A DNA stretch of 64,000 nt from Phyllobacteriaceae bacterium (GTDB taxonomy: Bacteria; Pseudomonadota; Alphaproteobacteria; Rhizobiales; Rhizobiaceae), in NCBI GenBank assembly GCA_002708825.1, contig PAPF01000007.1:17571-81570 (forward strand). The letters are read 5' to 3'. The translations under genes and the position numbers were made by a program. How positions within the stretch are numbered: the first letter of the stretch is position 1; every line of letters begins with the position of its first letter. Below the pieces are notes generated by a model, which made no database searches, was not told where the DNA came from, and saw nothing but the letters and a program-made list of their open reading frames with translations. Below are positions 24,010 through 32,898 of this stretch, piece by piece.

Positions 24010-25701
24010 ATGAGCGAAATTGAACGCGAAAGCATGGAATTCGATGTCGTGATCGTGGGGGCGGGCCCGGCCGGCCTGTCGGCGGCGATCCGTCTCAAGC
24101 AGGTCAATCCCGACATTTCCGTCGTCGTCCTGGAAAAGGGCGGCGAGGTGGGTGCCCACATCCTGTCCGGCGCGGTTGTCGATCCCATCGCCATCAACCG
24201 CCTCCTCCCCGACTGGAAGGACGATCCGGATCACCCGTTCAGGACCGCGGTCACCGACGACCATTTCCTCTGGCTCGGACCCGCCGGATCGCTGCGCCTG
24301 CCGAATTTCGCCATGCCGCCCTTGATGAACAATCATGGCAATTACATCGTCTCGCTCGGCAATGTCTGCCGCTGGCTGGCCGCGAAGGCGGAGGAACTGG
24401 GCGTCGAGATCTATCCCGGTTTCGCAGCCACCGAAGTGCTCCATGACGACAACGGCGCGGTCATCGGCGTCGCCACCGGCGACATGGGCATCGGCCGCGA
24501 CGGCGAACCCGGTCCCAACTATGCGCCCGGCATGGCCCTGCTCGGCAAGTACACGCTGATCGGCGAGGGCGTACGCGGGTCGCTCGCCAAGCAGCTCATC
24601 GCGAAGTTCGACCTGGCGAAGGACAGCGAGCCCGGCAAGTTCGGCATCGGGTTGAAGGAACTCTGGGAAGTCAAGCCGGAAAACCACCGGCCCGGCCTCG
24701 TGCAGCACTCCTTCGGCTGGCCGCTGGACGGACGCACCGGCGGCGGCTCCTTCCTCTATCACCTGGAGGACAACCTCGTCGCCGTCGGCTTCGTCCTGCA
24801 TCTCAACTACCAGAATCCCTATCTTTCGCCCTTCGAGGAATTCCAGCGCTTCAAGACGCATCCGGCCATCGCGCCGGTCTTCGAGGGCGGCAAGCGTCTT
24901 TCCTATGGCGCCCGCGCCATCACCGAAGGCGGCTGGCAATCGGTGCCGAAGCTCACCTTCCCCGGCGGCGCGCTGATCGGCTGTTCGGCCGGCTTCGTCA
25001 ACGTGCCGCGCATCAAGGGTTCGCACAATGCCATGCTGTCGGGCATGCTGGCCGCCGAGAAGATCGTCGAGGCGCTTGGCGAGGGCCGCGCGCAGGACGA
25101 ACTCGTGGCCTACGAGGACGAATGGCGCGCCTCCGACATCGGCAAGGACCTGAAGAAGGTGCGCAACGTCAAGCCGCTCTGGTCGCGCTTCGGCACCATG
25201 CTTGGCGTCGGTCTCGGCGGCCTGGACATGTGGACCAACCAGCTTTTCGGTTTCTCCGTCTTCGGCACGCTCAAGCACGGCAAGACCGATGCGGCGGCAA
25301 CCGGCAAGGCGAAGGATTTCAAGCCGATTGCCTACCCGAAGCCCGATGGCGTGCTGACCTTCGATCGCCTGTCATCGGTCTTCCTGTCCAACACCAACCA
25401 CGAGGAAGACCAGCCCGTTCATTTGCAGGTGAAGGATCAGGGCCTGCAATATTCCTCCGAACTGAAGGAATTCGCCGGCCCGTCGACGCGTTATTGCCCT
25501 GCCGGCGTCTATGAATGGGTGGATGCGGAAGGAAATGCCATCCCCGCCGGCCAGATGACATCGGCCGGGAAGGAGGCGCGCTTCGTCATCAACGCGCAGA
25601 ACTGCGTCCACTGCAAGACCTGCGACATCAAGGATCCCAACCAGAACATCAACTGGGTGCCGCCGCAGGGCGGGGAAGGTCCGGTCTATCCCAACATGTG
25701 A
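24010..25701 (+). CDS. Electron transfer flavoprotein-ubiquinone oxidoreductase
   Basis: ETF-QO is a membrane-associated flavoprotein that passes electrons from acyl-CoA dehydrogenases, via ETF, to the ubiquinone pool. The 563 residues start with the FAD-binding motif VVIVGAGPAGLSAAIRLKQ (about 14-32) and end with the 4Fe-4S domain (CPAGVYEW, then NCVHCKTCDIKDPNQNINWV). Full length. It would take electrons from isovaleryl-CoA dehydrogenase, encoded at 37.9-39.0 kb, among others. A GGAGG site lies 10 bases before the ATG and a strong terminator follows at 25726. Confidence 0.96.
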   Translation: MSEIERESMEFDVVIVGAGPAGLSAAIRLKQVNPDISVVVLEKGGEVGAHILSGAVVDPIAINRLLPDWKDDPDHPFRTAVTDDHFLWLGPAGSLRLPNFAMPPLMNNHGNYIVSLGNVCRWLAAKAEELGVEIYPGFAATEVLHDDNGAVIGVATGDMGIGRDGEPGPNYAPGMALLGKYTLIGEGVRGSLAKQLIAKFDLAKDSEPGKFGIGLKELWEVKPENHRPGLVQHSFGWPLDGRTGGGSFLYHLEDNLVAVGFVLHLNYQNPYLSPFEEFQRFKTHPAIAPVFEGGKRLSYGARAITEGGWQSVPKLTFPGGALIGCSAGFVNVPRIKGSHNAMLSGMLAAEKIVEALGEGRAQDELVAYEDEWRASDIGKDLKKVRNVKPLWSRFGTMLGVGLGGLDMWTNQLFGFSVFGTLKHGKTDAAATGKAKDFKPIAYPKPDGVLTFDRLSSVFLSNTNHEEDQPVHLQVKDQGLQYSSELKEFAGPSTRYCPAGVYEWVDAEGNAIPAGQMTSAGKEARFVINAQNCVHCKTCDIKDPNQNINWVPPQGGEGPVYPNM

Positions 25702-25725
25702 TCCCGCCAGTTGGAAACCAGCATG

Positions 25726-25753
25726 AAGGCCCGGCCCGCGCCGGGCCTTTTTT
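25726..25753 (+). terminator. Rho-independent terminator after ETF-QO
   Basis: A perfect 10-bp stem AAGGCCCGGC / GCCGGGCCTT with a 4-base loop runs into six T residues (25748-25753). It ends ETF-QO transcription. The convergent EEP-family gene stops in the T tract, so the hairpin may serve both. Confidence 0.9.
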
Positions 25754-26700
25754 CATTCCCGCAGGACGAGATCGGCGATGACCGGCAGGTGGTCGCTGCC
25801 CACGGACGGCCCCGTGCGGATGGCGTGGATGCGGATTCCGCCGGAGACGAGCACGTGGTCGATTGGCAGGCCGGTCAGCGGACGCAAGGCATCCGGCGCC
25901 GTGAGCGGCAGCCAGGTCGGCCGGTAGCCCGGTACCACGCGCGTTTGCGTCAGCCCGGCGACACGGTCGACCGCATGGCTCCACGGCGCCGCGTTGAAAT
26001 CCCCGCCCAGCACCAGCGGGTGGGGCAGGGCGGCGAGCAGCGGCGAAAGCCGGTCGATATGGCCCGCCTGGTTGACCGGCCAGGGCCATTTCAGATGCAG
26101 GCTGGCAAAGGTGACGGGCGTGCCGCGAACCAGCAGGCGCACGGCGGCCAGACGCGAATCGGCGCTGCACAGTGCCGGCTCGCCCGCGATGGCCGGCCAG
26201 CGGCTGAACACGAGAAGCCCGCCCTCCCATTCAAGGAAAAGGCATGAGACCCGGACCGGATAGTCACCGTCAAGCTGTTCCGCGATCTGCCCCGGCCCGT
26301 CCCTGGCCTCCTCGACGAGGATCACGTCAGGCTTCATGGCGCGGATAAAGGCTGCGGCGCGGCCGATCTCGCCATTGTCCGAACGCGCATTGAACTGGAT
26401 GACGCGAAGCGGGTCCGGCGCCGCCGCAGCACCCGTTGTCGCGACGCCCGGCAGAAAGGGCGCCGTCGAAACCATGGCTGCCAGCACCACGCACATGGCG
26501 CCGGCAGCAAGGCGCCGCAATCCCCTTGCAAAGGCCCATAGGCTCGCGAGCGCCAGCAGCGCGCCAAGGTGCAGCCGGAAATGGGCAATCGAATCGAGCG
26601 CGGGATGAAGCGGCGCTGCCAGCGAGGCCAGGACTGCCAGGCAGAGGATCAGCGTGAGGGTGCGGGGGAGCGGACGTGACGGGCTGGACGAGGCAGACAT
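25753..26700 (-). CDS. Endonuclease/exonuclease/phosphatase (EEP) family protein, membrane-anchored
   Basis: A 315-residue protein with about three N-terminal hydrophobic helices (12-95) and a C-terminal EEP fold. The metal and catalytic motifs visible are QFNARSDN, VEEARDGPGQ, LHLKWPWP, LGGDFNAAPWS and the terminal GSDHLPVIADL. This is the membrane-anchored DNase I-like type widespread in rhizobia; the substrate could be a nucleic acid or a phosphodiester and is not settled by sequence. It is divergent from the DUF922 gene. Confidence 0.87.
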   Translation of the reverse strand: MSASSSPSRPLPRTLTLILCLAVLASLAAPLHPALDSIAHFRLHLGALLALASLWAFARGLRRLAAGAMCVVLAAMVSTAPFLPGVATTGAAAAPDPLRVIQFNARSDNGEIGRAAAFIRAMKPDVILVEEARDGPGQIAEQLDGDYPVRVSCLFLEWEGGLLVFSRWPAIAGEPALCSADSRLAAVRLLVRGTPVTFASLHLKWPWPVNQAGHIDRLSPLLAALPHPLVLGGDFNAAPWSHAVDRVAGLTQTRVVPGYRPTWLPLTAPDALRPLTGLPIDHVLVSGGIRIHAIRTGPSVGSDHLPVIADLVLRE

Positions 26701-26871
26701 GGGCGCAACGGTTATTCGGACGCCCGCATTCCTGCCATCGAAACCGGAACGAATGATGAGCCGCTTGATGCGGATTTTACCGAATGGGCCGGAAACCGGC
26801 GATCCTGTTGCGGGGCGGGGGCGCTTGTGTTTTCATTCACGTGTCTGAAAGGGACATCGGGAGGATAGCGC

Positions 26872-27468
26872 ATGAGATTGCCCTGGTTGACCGGCCTTGC
26901 GGTCCTCGCCCTTGCCATGGGCGCTCCGGCATCGGCTGACGCCAAGGCGCGCATCACCACCAAGACGAAATATTATACCGTCCAGGGCGACACCGGCATG
27001 GCGCTGTTCAAGTCGATGAACCGGAACGGCCCGCGCCACGCCTTCATGAAGAAGGCCATGGCTCAGACCCAGTACAAGACCAGTCCGCGCGGCAGCATGA
27101 CCTGGAAGGACGGTGTCTGCCGCGTCGAGGATGGCGGCTACGATGCCGAGATCACCTATGTCTATCCGAAGCCGCACAAGCGCCTGACCGGCGACATGGC
27201 GCGCCGCTGGAAGGCCTTCATGGTGCACACCATCGCCCATGAGAAGATGCATGGCCGAATTGCTGCGGAAATGGCCCATGCGCTGGACCGCCACATCCGC
27301 ACCTTCGCCATGAAGGACGGAAAGGGCTGCCGCAAGGCGCTTGCCCGGCTGCGCCGAGACGTCCAGGCGATCTACAAGCGTTATGACGACAAGCAGAATG
27401 CCTATGACAAGCGCGAGCACCGCAACGGTGGTGCGGTGGAAAAGAGCGTGCTGCGGCTGGTGAAATAG
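26872..27468 (+). CDS. DUF922 family secreted protein, putative zinc-dependent protease
   Basis: A 198-residue protein with a signal peptide (about 1-24, ending ASADA). It belongs by pattern to DUF922, with YTVQGDTGMALFKSMNRNGP near the start and the conserved HTIAHEKMHGRIA, an HEXXH-like metal site around residue 124. The family is described as putative Zn-dependent protease, without a known substrate to my knowledge. The ribosome site GGGAGGA is clear. A long repeat tract starts 45 bases after the stop. Confidence 0.85.
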   Translation: MRLPWLTGLAVLALAMGAPASADAKARITTKTKYYTVQGDTGMALFKSMNRNGPRHAFMKKAMAQTQYKTSPRGSMTWKDGVCRVEDGGYDAEITYVYPKPHKRLTGDMARRWKAFMVHTIAHEKMHGRIAAEMAHALDRHIRTFAMKDGKGCRKALARLRRDVQAIYKRYDDKQNAYDKREHRNGGAVEKSVLRLVK

Positions 27469-27512
27469 GTCCGGCATCCGCATATTGATCTGGGGCGACA
27501 GCGCCTCTCCCT

Positions 27513-28267
27513 CGTCATCCTCGGGCTTGTCCCGAGGATCTGCTGCGGTGGCAGGGGAGGCGCGTATCGGTCTACAACGGTTTCAGACAACGCATCCGCA
27601 CATTGGTCTGTGAGACACGGGTGCAGATCCTCGCCACAAGGGCGAGGATGACGCGGTTTCACATGTTGCGCCTCTCCCTCGTCATCCTCGGGCTTGTCCC
27701 GGGGATCTGCCGCGGTGCCAGGGCAGGGTGCGTATCGGTCTGCGACGGTTGCAGACAACGCATCCGCACATTGGTCTGTGAGACACGGGTGCAGATCCTC
27801 GCCACAAGGGCGAGGATGACGCGGTTTCGCATGTTGCGTCTCTCCCTCGTCATCCTCGGGCTTGTCCCGGGGATCTGCTGCGGCGGCAAGACACGGCGTG
27901 TATCGATCTGCGACGGTTTCAAACAACGCATCCGCACATCGGTAGGGGACAAACGGGTGCAGATCCTCGCCACAAGGGCGAGGATGACGCGGTTTCACAT
28001 GTTGCGTCTCTCCCTCGTCATCCTCGGGCTTGTCTCGAGGATCTGCTGCGGTGGCAGGGGAGGCGCGTATCGGTCTGCGACGGCGGCGGCAGGGAGGGCA
28101 TTGATATGAGGCGGCGACATCTCTCCCTCGTCATCCTCGGGCTTGTCCCGAGGATCTGCGGCGGCAGGGCAGAGCGGGCATCGATCTGCGACGGTTGCGG
28201 ACAACGCATCCGCGCTTCGGTCTGTCAGACACGGGTGCAAATCCTCGCCACAAGGGCGAGGATGACG
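27513..28267. repeat. BIME-like array of inverted palindromic (REP-like) elements
   Basis: Nine copies of a 31-base palindrome. Five forward copies (CGTCATCCTCG, 9-base centre, CGAGGATCTGC) start at 27513, 27680, 27848, 28016 and 28129. Four inverted copies (GCAGATCCTCG, 9-base centre, CGAGGATGACG) start at 27623, 27791, 27959 and 28237. Forward and inverted copies alternate with spacings of about 110 and 57 bases, giving a 168-base unit, except that two forward copies stand together at 28016 and 28129. The sequence between copies is also repeated. Loops differ by orientation: GGCTTGTCC forward, CCCTTGTGG when inverted copies are read the same way. Sequences of this kind are common between genes in alphaproteobacteria. 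Confidence 0.85.
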
Positions 28268-28341
28268 GTCCATCCGAGGCGGTTATCCGGAAAGGAGCGA
28301 GGGGCGAAAAAGCCCATGGTCCGGTGACCAGAAAGGAAAGG

Positions 28342-28526
28342 CCCGGCTCACGTGCTCGCCGGGCAGCGCCGCCAAGTGTTTTTGACGCCCGGCACGGGGC
28401 GGCTTGGCGGTCACATTTTGCGCCACGACCAGAAGCCATGACTCGAGAAGTTCGCCCGGCTCACGTGCTCGCCGGACCGTGCCATCAAGGAGTTTGAGGC
28501 CCGGCACGAGGCGGCTTGACGGTCAC
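28342..28526. repeat. Imperfect direct repeat of about 72 bp, two copies
   Basis: Copies at 28342-28414 and 28455-28526 both begin CCCGGCTCACGTGCTCGCCG and end with a GGCGGCTTGNCGGTCAC block, with a divergent middle. Each copy contains short GC inverted repeats. No coding potential is supported. It adjoins the palindrome array in the same gene-free tract. Confidence 0.65.
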
Positions 28527-28600
28527 ACGCATGACGATAGCCAATGGTGCGCCTGAATGCAAGTCATGCGTTGAGAAAACTTGCCCATGCAACCGGCCAA

Positions 28601-28637
28601 AAGAAACCCCGGCGCATGCGGGTTGCCGGGGCATCCG
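28601..28637 (-). terminator. Probable terminator downstream of amn
   Basis: Read on the minus strand, CCCCGGC and GCCGGGG form a 7-bp stem around an 11-base loop, followed by TTTCTTTT. It lies about 95 bases after the AMP nucleosidase stop. The rest of 28527-28727 shows no gene. Confidence 0.45.
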
Positions 28638-28727
28638 GTGGCGGGGTAGCCCGCCCGCACGGGTGCCAGCCGGATTGGCCGAAGAGTGGCGAACACTGCG
28701 CTTGCTGTCAGCCCAGGGCTGCCGTTC

Positions 28728-30230
28728 TCACTGGAATGCGGTCTCGGTGAAGCTGCGCAGCTTTCGGGAATGGAGCCTTTCGCGTGGCATGGCGGCCAGC
28801 TTCTCCATCGTGCGGATGCCGATGTCCAGATGCTGCGCCACCTGCCGCTTGTAGAATTCCGTCGCCATGCCGGGCAGCTTCAGTTCGCCGTGCAGCGGCT
28901 TGTCGGAAACGCACAGCAGCGTGCCGTAGGGCACGCGGAACCGGAAGCCGTTGGCGGCGATGGTGGCCGATTCCATGTCCAGTGCGATGGCCCGGCTGAC
29001 CGAGAGCCGCTGCACCGGGCCGCGCTGCTCGCGCAGCTCCCAGTTGCGGTTGTCGATGGTCGCCACCGTGCCCGTGCGCATGATCTTCTTCAGCTCGTAG
29101 CCCGACAGGCCGGTGACCTCGGCCACCGCCTCCTGCAGCGCCACCTGCACCTCGGCCAGTGCCGGAATGGGCACCCAGACCGGCAGGTCGTCGTCCAGCA
29201 CGTGGTCCTCGCGCACATAGGCATGGGCCAGCACATAGTCGCCCAGCGCCTGGCTGTTGCGCAGGCCCGCGCAGTGCCCGAGCATCAGCCAGGCATGGGG
29301 CCGCAGCACGGCGATATGGTCGGTGATGGTCTTGGCATTGGACGGGCCGACGCCGATATTGACCATGGTGATGCCGCCATGGTCGCCCTTCTTCAGGTGA
29401 TAGGCCGGCATTTGCGGCAAACGCGCCAGCGCGGCGCCGGAGGAAGGCTCGCGCTCGCCTGCCAGCGTCACCGCATTGCCCGGCTCCACGAAGGCGTCGT
29501 AGCCGCCGCCGCCCTGCGCCATGAGCTGGCGCGCGAACATGGCGAATTCGTCGATGTAGAACTGGTAGTTGGTGAAAAGCACGAAATTCTGGAAATGCCC
29601 CGGGCTGGTGGCCGTGTAATGGGCCAGGCGGTGCAGCGAATAGTCGACGCGCTGCGCGGTGAACGGCGCCAGCGGCAGCGGCTCGCCTTCGCCCGCTTCA
29701 TAGGTGCCGTTGACGATGTGGTCGTCCGTGGCGTTGAGGTCGGGAACGTCGAACAGGTCGCGCAGCGGCCGCGACACGCGCTCGGCCACGTTGGCTTCCA
29801 CGTGGGAGCCTTCCGAAAAACAGAAATGCAGCGGGATCGGCGTGTTGGATTCGCCCACGCTCACCGGCACGCCATGGTTCTTCATGATCAGGCCGAGCTG
29901 GTCTTCCAGATAGCCCAGGAACAGGTCCGGCCGCGTGATCGTGGTGGCATATTCGCCCGGCATCGCCATGTGGCCATAGGCCAGGCGCGAATCCACCTGC
30001 GCATAGGAGGAGGTCGTGACGCGGATATCGGGATAGAAGGCGCGCCAGCGCCGGTCGCTGCGCCCGGTCGTCGCGACCGTCTCGAAGGCGTCGCGCAGGA
30101 AGGTCGTGTTGCGATCGTAGATCTCGGCCAGCGCGCGTACCGCGGCGGCGGGGTCGGTATGGTCGCGCCGCTGGATCCGTTCCGGCATGGCGACATCGGC
30201 AATGGGGGAGGGGTAGATTCGCTTTTCCAT
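28728..30230 (-). CDS. amn: AMP nucleosidase
   Basis: The enzyme splits AMP to adenine and ribose 5-phosphate and helps control adenylate levels. The protein has 500 residues, full length for the bacterial Amn type, with an N-terminal regulatory domain and a C-terminal phosphorylase-fold catalytic domain. Conserved blocks include TTITRPDLF, FTNYQFYIDEF, NIGVGPSNAKTITDHIAVLR, MLGHCAGLR and the substrate loop ALDMESATIAANGFRFRVPYG. The ATG at 30230 leaves an 84-base gap to the next upstream gene on the same strand. Confidence 0.96.
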   Translation of the reverse strand: MEKRIYPSPIADVAMPERIQRRDHTDPAAAVRALAEIYDRNTTFLRDAFETVATTGRSDRRWRAFYPDIRVTTSSYAQVDSRLAYGHMAMPGEYATTITRPDLFLGYLEDQLGLIMKNHGVPVSVGESNTPIPLHFCFSEGSHVEANVAERVSRPLRDLFDVPDLNATDDHIVNGTYEAGEGEPLPLAPFTAQRVDYSLHRLAHYTATSPGHFQNFVLFTNYQFYIDEFAMFARQLMAQGGGGYDAFVEPGNAVTLAGEREPSSGAALARLPQMPAYHLKKGDHGGITMVNIGVGPSNAKTITDHIAVLRPHAWLMLGHCAGLRNSQALGDYVLAHAYVREDHVLDDDLPVWVPIPALAEVQVALQEAVAEVTGLSGYELKKIMRTGTVATIDNRNWELREQRGPVQRLSVSRAIALDMESATIAANGFRFRVPYGTLLCVSDKPLHGELKLPGMATEFYKRQVAQHLDIGIRTMEKLAAMPRERLHSRKLRSFTETAFQ

Positions 30231-30314
30231 GACCCACTCTAGTCAATCAAGTTGACAAGAAAAGGGGGGACGGGAGCGGAATTCCGCGCCCGCCGCCGTG
30301 CTTTTCCAGGCGCG

Positions 30315-31010
30315 TCAGCGCGGTTCGGGACCGAACCGGTTGGGGCCTTTGGTGCCGCGCTGGACGAAGAAGATCAGCAGCACGATGAAGCCGATCAGCG
30401 GGATGAAGACCAGGAGATACCACCAGCCGACCCTGTCGGTGTCGTGCAGGCGGCGCACACCCACCGCGATGGAGGGAATGAGCACGGCCAGGCTGAACAC
30501 GGCGCCAAGCAGGCCCGCTTCCGATGCGGCGCCGAACAGCGCCATGTCGAGGAAACTTGTCACCATGGAACCGGCCAGGGTGAACAGCGCAAACCACCAG
30601 AATTCGGGGCGCCGCGCGCGTCCCTGGAATGTGGCATATTTCGAGAAACACGTCTTCACCGCGCCCATGAACGTGTCGGGGTCTGGCGCGTCCGGATCGC
30701 GCGCCATGCCCTCCTGCTGCGTTTCCTGCCAGGGCCCGCGCGTGCTTTGCGGCCCGTTGGCGGATGCATCCGCACCCGTCGCGGCTGGTGGTGGCGCGCT
30801 GACCGGCGGCGGCGCCTCGCCACCCCAATGGGCCGGCCGCACGCCGGAGGGAAGCGTTTCGGTGGCCTTCTTCCAGTTCTCCATGCCGGCCGTCCAGACC
30901 AGCGTCTCGGGCCGCACCAGGCCGCTCTCGGCCATGGCCCGCATCTGGTCCTCGCCCACCGGTCCGCGCCGTTCCTGTCCCTCGGCGTAATACCACTGCC
31001 GTTCATCCAT
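30315..31010 (-). CDS. GYF_2 and DUF805 domain membrane protein
   Basis: The 231 residues begin with a GYF_2 domain (WYYAEGQERRGPV, then MENWKKATE; about 5-55). A Pro/Ala-rich linker leads to a DUF805 domain (about 110-230) that starts FSKYATFQGRARRPEFWW, has four hydrophobic helices, and carries the family motif VRRLHDTDRVGWWYLLV near the end. DUF805 proteins are inner-membrane proteins without an assigned biochemical role. No obvious partner is adjacent. Confidence 0.88.
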   Translation of the reverse strand: MDERQWYYAEGQERRGPVGEDQMRAMAESGLVRPETLVWTAGMENWKKATETLPSGVRPAHWGGEAPPPVSAPPPAATGADASANGPQSTRGPWQETQQEGMARDPDAPDPDTFMGAVKTCFSKYATFQGRARRPEFWWFALFTLAGSMVTSFLDMALFGAASEAGLLGAVFSLAVLIPSIAVGVRRLHDTDRVGWWYLLVFIPLIGFIVLLIFFVQRGTKGPNRFGPEPR

Positions 31011-31084
31011 GCCGGCTCACCCTCTCTTGCTTCGCCCCTTTCGCTACTGTGGCAGAAGTGCCGGCCGGGCCGCAAGTGGTGGTT

Positions 31085-31237
31085 TCAGCGGCACAATCCC
31101 CCGTCCGCGTTCAGGCAGGGCACGATGGCCGCCTCCCAGGAACGCGCGGGCCGCGCGGTTTCGGCGACAAGGATCGACAGGCCGATGCCGAGCGCGGCGG
31201 CCAGCAGGCAGACGATGGTGAAGCGGCGGGCAAGCAT
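31085..31237 (-). CDS. Small hypothetical single-span membrane protein
   Basis: A 50-residue open frame starting MLARRFTIVCLLAAALGIG, with one clear N-terminal hydrophobic segment and a short soluble tail containing two cysteines (VPCLNADGGLC). An AGGGGAC sequence upstream on the minus strand could serve as ribosome site. It may be a tail-exposed membrane protein, or a false frame in GC-rich DNA. Not recognised. Confidence 0.4.
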   Translation of the reverse strand: MLARRFTIVCLLAAALGIGLSILVAETARPARSWEAAIVPCLNADGGLCR

Positions 31238-31412
31238 GAAACGGTGTCCCCTGACCTCATGGAATGCCCCATCCTGCCTGCGCTGCGCTGAACCGCCCCT
31301 GATGGCGTCGTTCATCCACGGTTCAAAATGGTTGACGCGGGCCGCGCGGACATCGCGCTTGAGGCATGCCTGCGGCTGTGCTTGTCTCTGCCGCTATCCG
31401 GAGGACAGGACC

Positions 31413-32126
31413 ATGACCGCCACCCAGACCGCACCGATCGCGCTGTATTACTGGCCGACACCCAATGGCTGGAAGATCACCATCATGCTGGAGGAACTGG
31501 GCGTTCCCCATGATCTGCATTTCGTGGACATCCTGAAGGGCGAGCAGTTCGAGCCGGATTTCCTCGCGATCTCCCCCAACAACCGGATGCCGGCTATTGT
31601 CGATCCGGAAGGCCCGGACGGCACGCCGGTTTCCGTGTTCGAGAGCGGCGCCATCCTGCAATATCTCGGCCGCAAGTTCGGGCGGTTCTACCCTGCCGGG
31701 GAGCGCGCCCGAATCGAGGTCGAGCAGTGGCTTTTCTGGCAGGTCGGAGGCCTCGGGCCGATGTGCGGCCAGGCGCACCACTTCCGGGGCTACGCGCCCG
31801 AACAGGTGCCCTATGCCATCGAGCGCTACACCAACGAGGTGAACCGGCTTTACGGCGTGATGAACCGCCGCCTCGCCGACCGCGATTTCCTCGCCGGCGA
31901 CTATTCCATCGCCGACATGGCCTGCATCGGCTGGGTGAAGCCCTACAAGCGGCAGGGACAGGACCTGGATGACTTCCCGAATGTCAAACGCTGGTTCGAA
32001 ACCATGATGGCGCGCCCGGCGGTCGAGCGCGGCATCAGGGCGGGCGAGGAGAAGCGGCTCTCGATCAACGAGATGACCAAGGACCGCGACGCCTGGAAGC
32101 TGCTCTTCACGCAAAAGGCGCGATGA
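31413..32126 (+). CDS. Glutathione S-transferase family protein
   Basis: A 237-residue protein with an N-terminal thioredoxin-like GST domain (ALYYWPTPNGWKITIMLEEL, cis-Pro in NNRMPAIVD, glutathione-binding FESGAILQYLGRKFGRFYP) and an all-helical C-terminal domain ending near WFETMMARPAV. The pattern is that of the YfcG/Ure2p-like class, whose members act as disulfide-bond reductases with glutathione; the substrate here is unknown. The start at 31413 follows GGAGGACAGG. Upstream starts in the same frame are shadows over the DUF805 gene. Confidence 0.92.
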   Translation: MTATQTAPIALYYWPTPNGWKITIMLEELGVPHDLHFVDILKGEQFEPDFLAISPNNRMPAIVDPEGPDGTPVSVFESGAILQYLGRKFGRFYPAGERARIEVEQWLFWQVGGLGPMCGQAHHFRGYAPEQVPYAIERYTNEVNRLYGVMNRRLADRDFLAGDYSIADMACIGWVKPYKRQGQDLDDFPNVKRWFETMMARPAVERGIRAGEEKRLSINEMTKDRDAWKLLFTQKAR

Positions 32127-32145
32127 GCGCGCCGGGACCTCGCGA

Positions 32146-32484
32146 TCAGCGCTTCGTCCAGGTCTGCGTCTTGCAGAAGATCTTGAGCGCGCAGCCCTTC
32201 AGCTTCATCGAAGCGCCGGCGACCGTGGCCGAACCGGAATAGGTCTTGTCGTCGGCCGGGTCGGTGATCGTGCCGGAATAGTTGCCGCCTGAACCGGACA
32301 TCTTGCCGATGCGCTTGCCGCTGTATTTGCCGCTCTTCAGCGTGATGCAATAGGCGCCGCCGCAGGATGCGATTGCAGCGGTCTCGCCGCTTTGGGTTCG
32401 CCAGTTGCCCTCGATGGGATCGGCCATGGCCGTCCCGGCTGTCATCGCCAGCATCGCGGCGGCAAGTGTAAGCATGCGCGTCAT
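32146..32484 (-). CDS. DUF2147 domain secreted protein
   Basis: A 112-residue protein with a signal peptide (about 1-21, ending GTAMA). The mature part matches DUF2147: IEGNWRTQSGETAAIASC, YCITLKSGKYSG, and a C-terminal LKGCALKIFCKTQTWTK with cysteines likely to form a disulfide. The family is a small beta-rich periplasmic or exported protein of unknown role. It is convergent with the GST gene. Confidence 0.85.
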   Translation of the reverse strand: MTRMLTLAAAMLAMTAGTAMADPIEGNWRTQSGETAAIASCGGAYCITLKSGKYSGKRIGKMSGSGGNYSGTITDPADDKTYSGSATVAGASMKLKGCALKIFCKTQTWTKR

Positions 32485-32898
32485 GTCATTCCTCCCGTGT
32501 CAGCCCGTCGGGCGTCAACGCAAACTACAGCCAAGCCCTGTCCGCAGGCAATCGGGCGGTGCGTGACGCTGCGTGAAGCACGGGACGGGTCCGTTTTCGG
32601 CCCTCCGCAGCCATCGGATCAAGCGCCATCACGGGATGCACCTTGTTGCCTTGGTCAACGAATCCTTGATTTCGCAGACCGGCATTTTATGCGGTTTTTC
32701 ATTGAAAGCCTGCTTTGCCGCGGGTTTCGATGCTTAACGGAAACTGAGGTTTACGCCTTGTTTTCATTTTGTTTGTTTCAAATTAAGCACAAGTTTTTAC
32801 GGCGGATTCAAGGCTCTGCGGCATCCTGAAAACCATGAAGCGCGGCCCTCGAATGAGGCAAGGAAACGGGTCGCCAACGGGATACAGGGGATTGGAAA
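32485..32898. other. Gene-free intergenic region, AT-rich, divergent promoters
   Basis: A 414-base stretch between the divergent DUF2147 and Sel1 genes. I see no gene. The part from about 32680 to 32805 is markedly AT-richer than the surroundings, with T-rich runs (CTTGTTTTCATTTTG, CAAATTAAGCACAAG), and probably holds the promoter and a long 5' leader of the Sel1 gene. Confidence 0.5.

Noticed and set aside
27603..28109. Apparent protein with repeated LVILGLVPGIC peptides, and its minus-strand counterpart
   Set aside because: These frames are translations of the palindromic repeat array; peptides of this kind are a well-known false annotation in alphaproteobacteria.
27513..28267. Possible CRISPR array because of regular repeats
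   Set aside because: Copies alternate in orientation, spacers are themselves repeated, spacing alternates between 57 and 110 bases, and no cas genes are present.
28686..30242. Open frame of 518 codons on the plus strand over amn
   Set aside because: Antisense to AMP nucleosidase, which is unmistakable on the minus strand.
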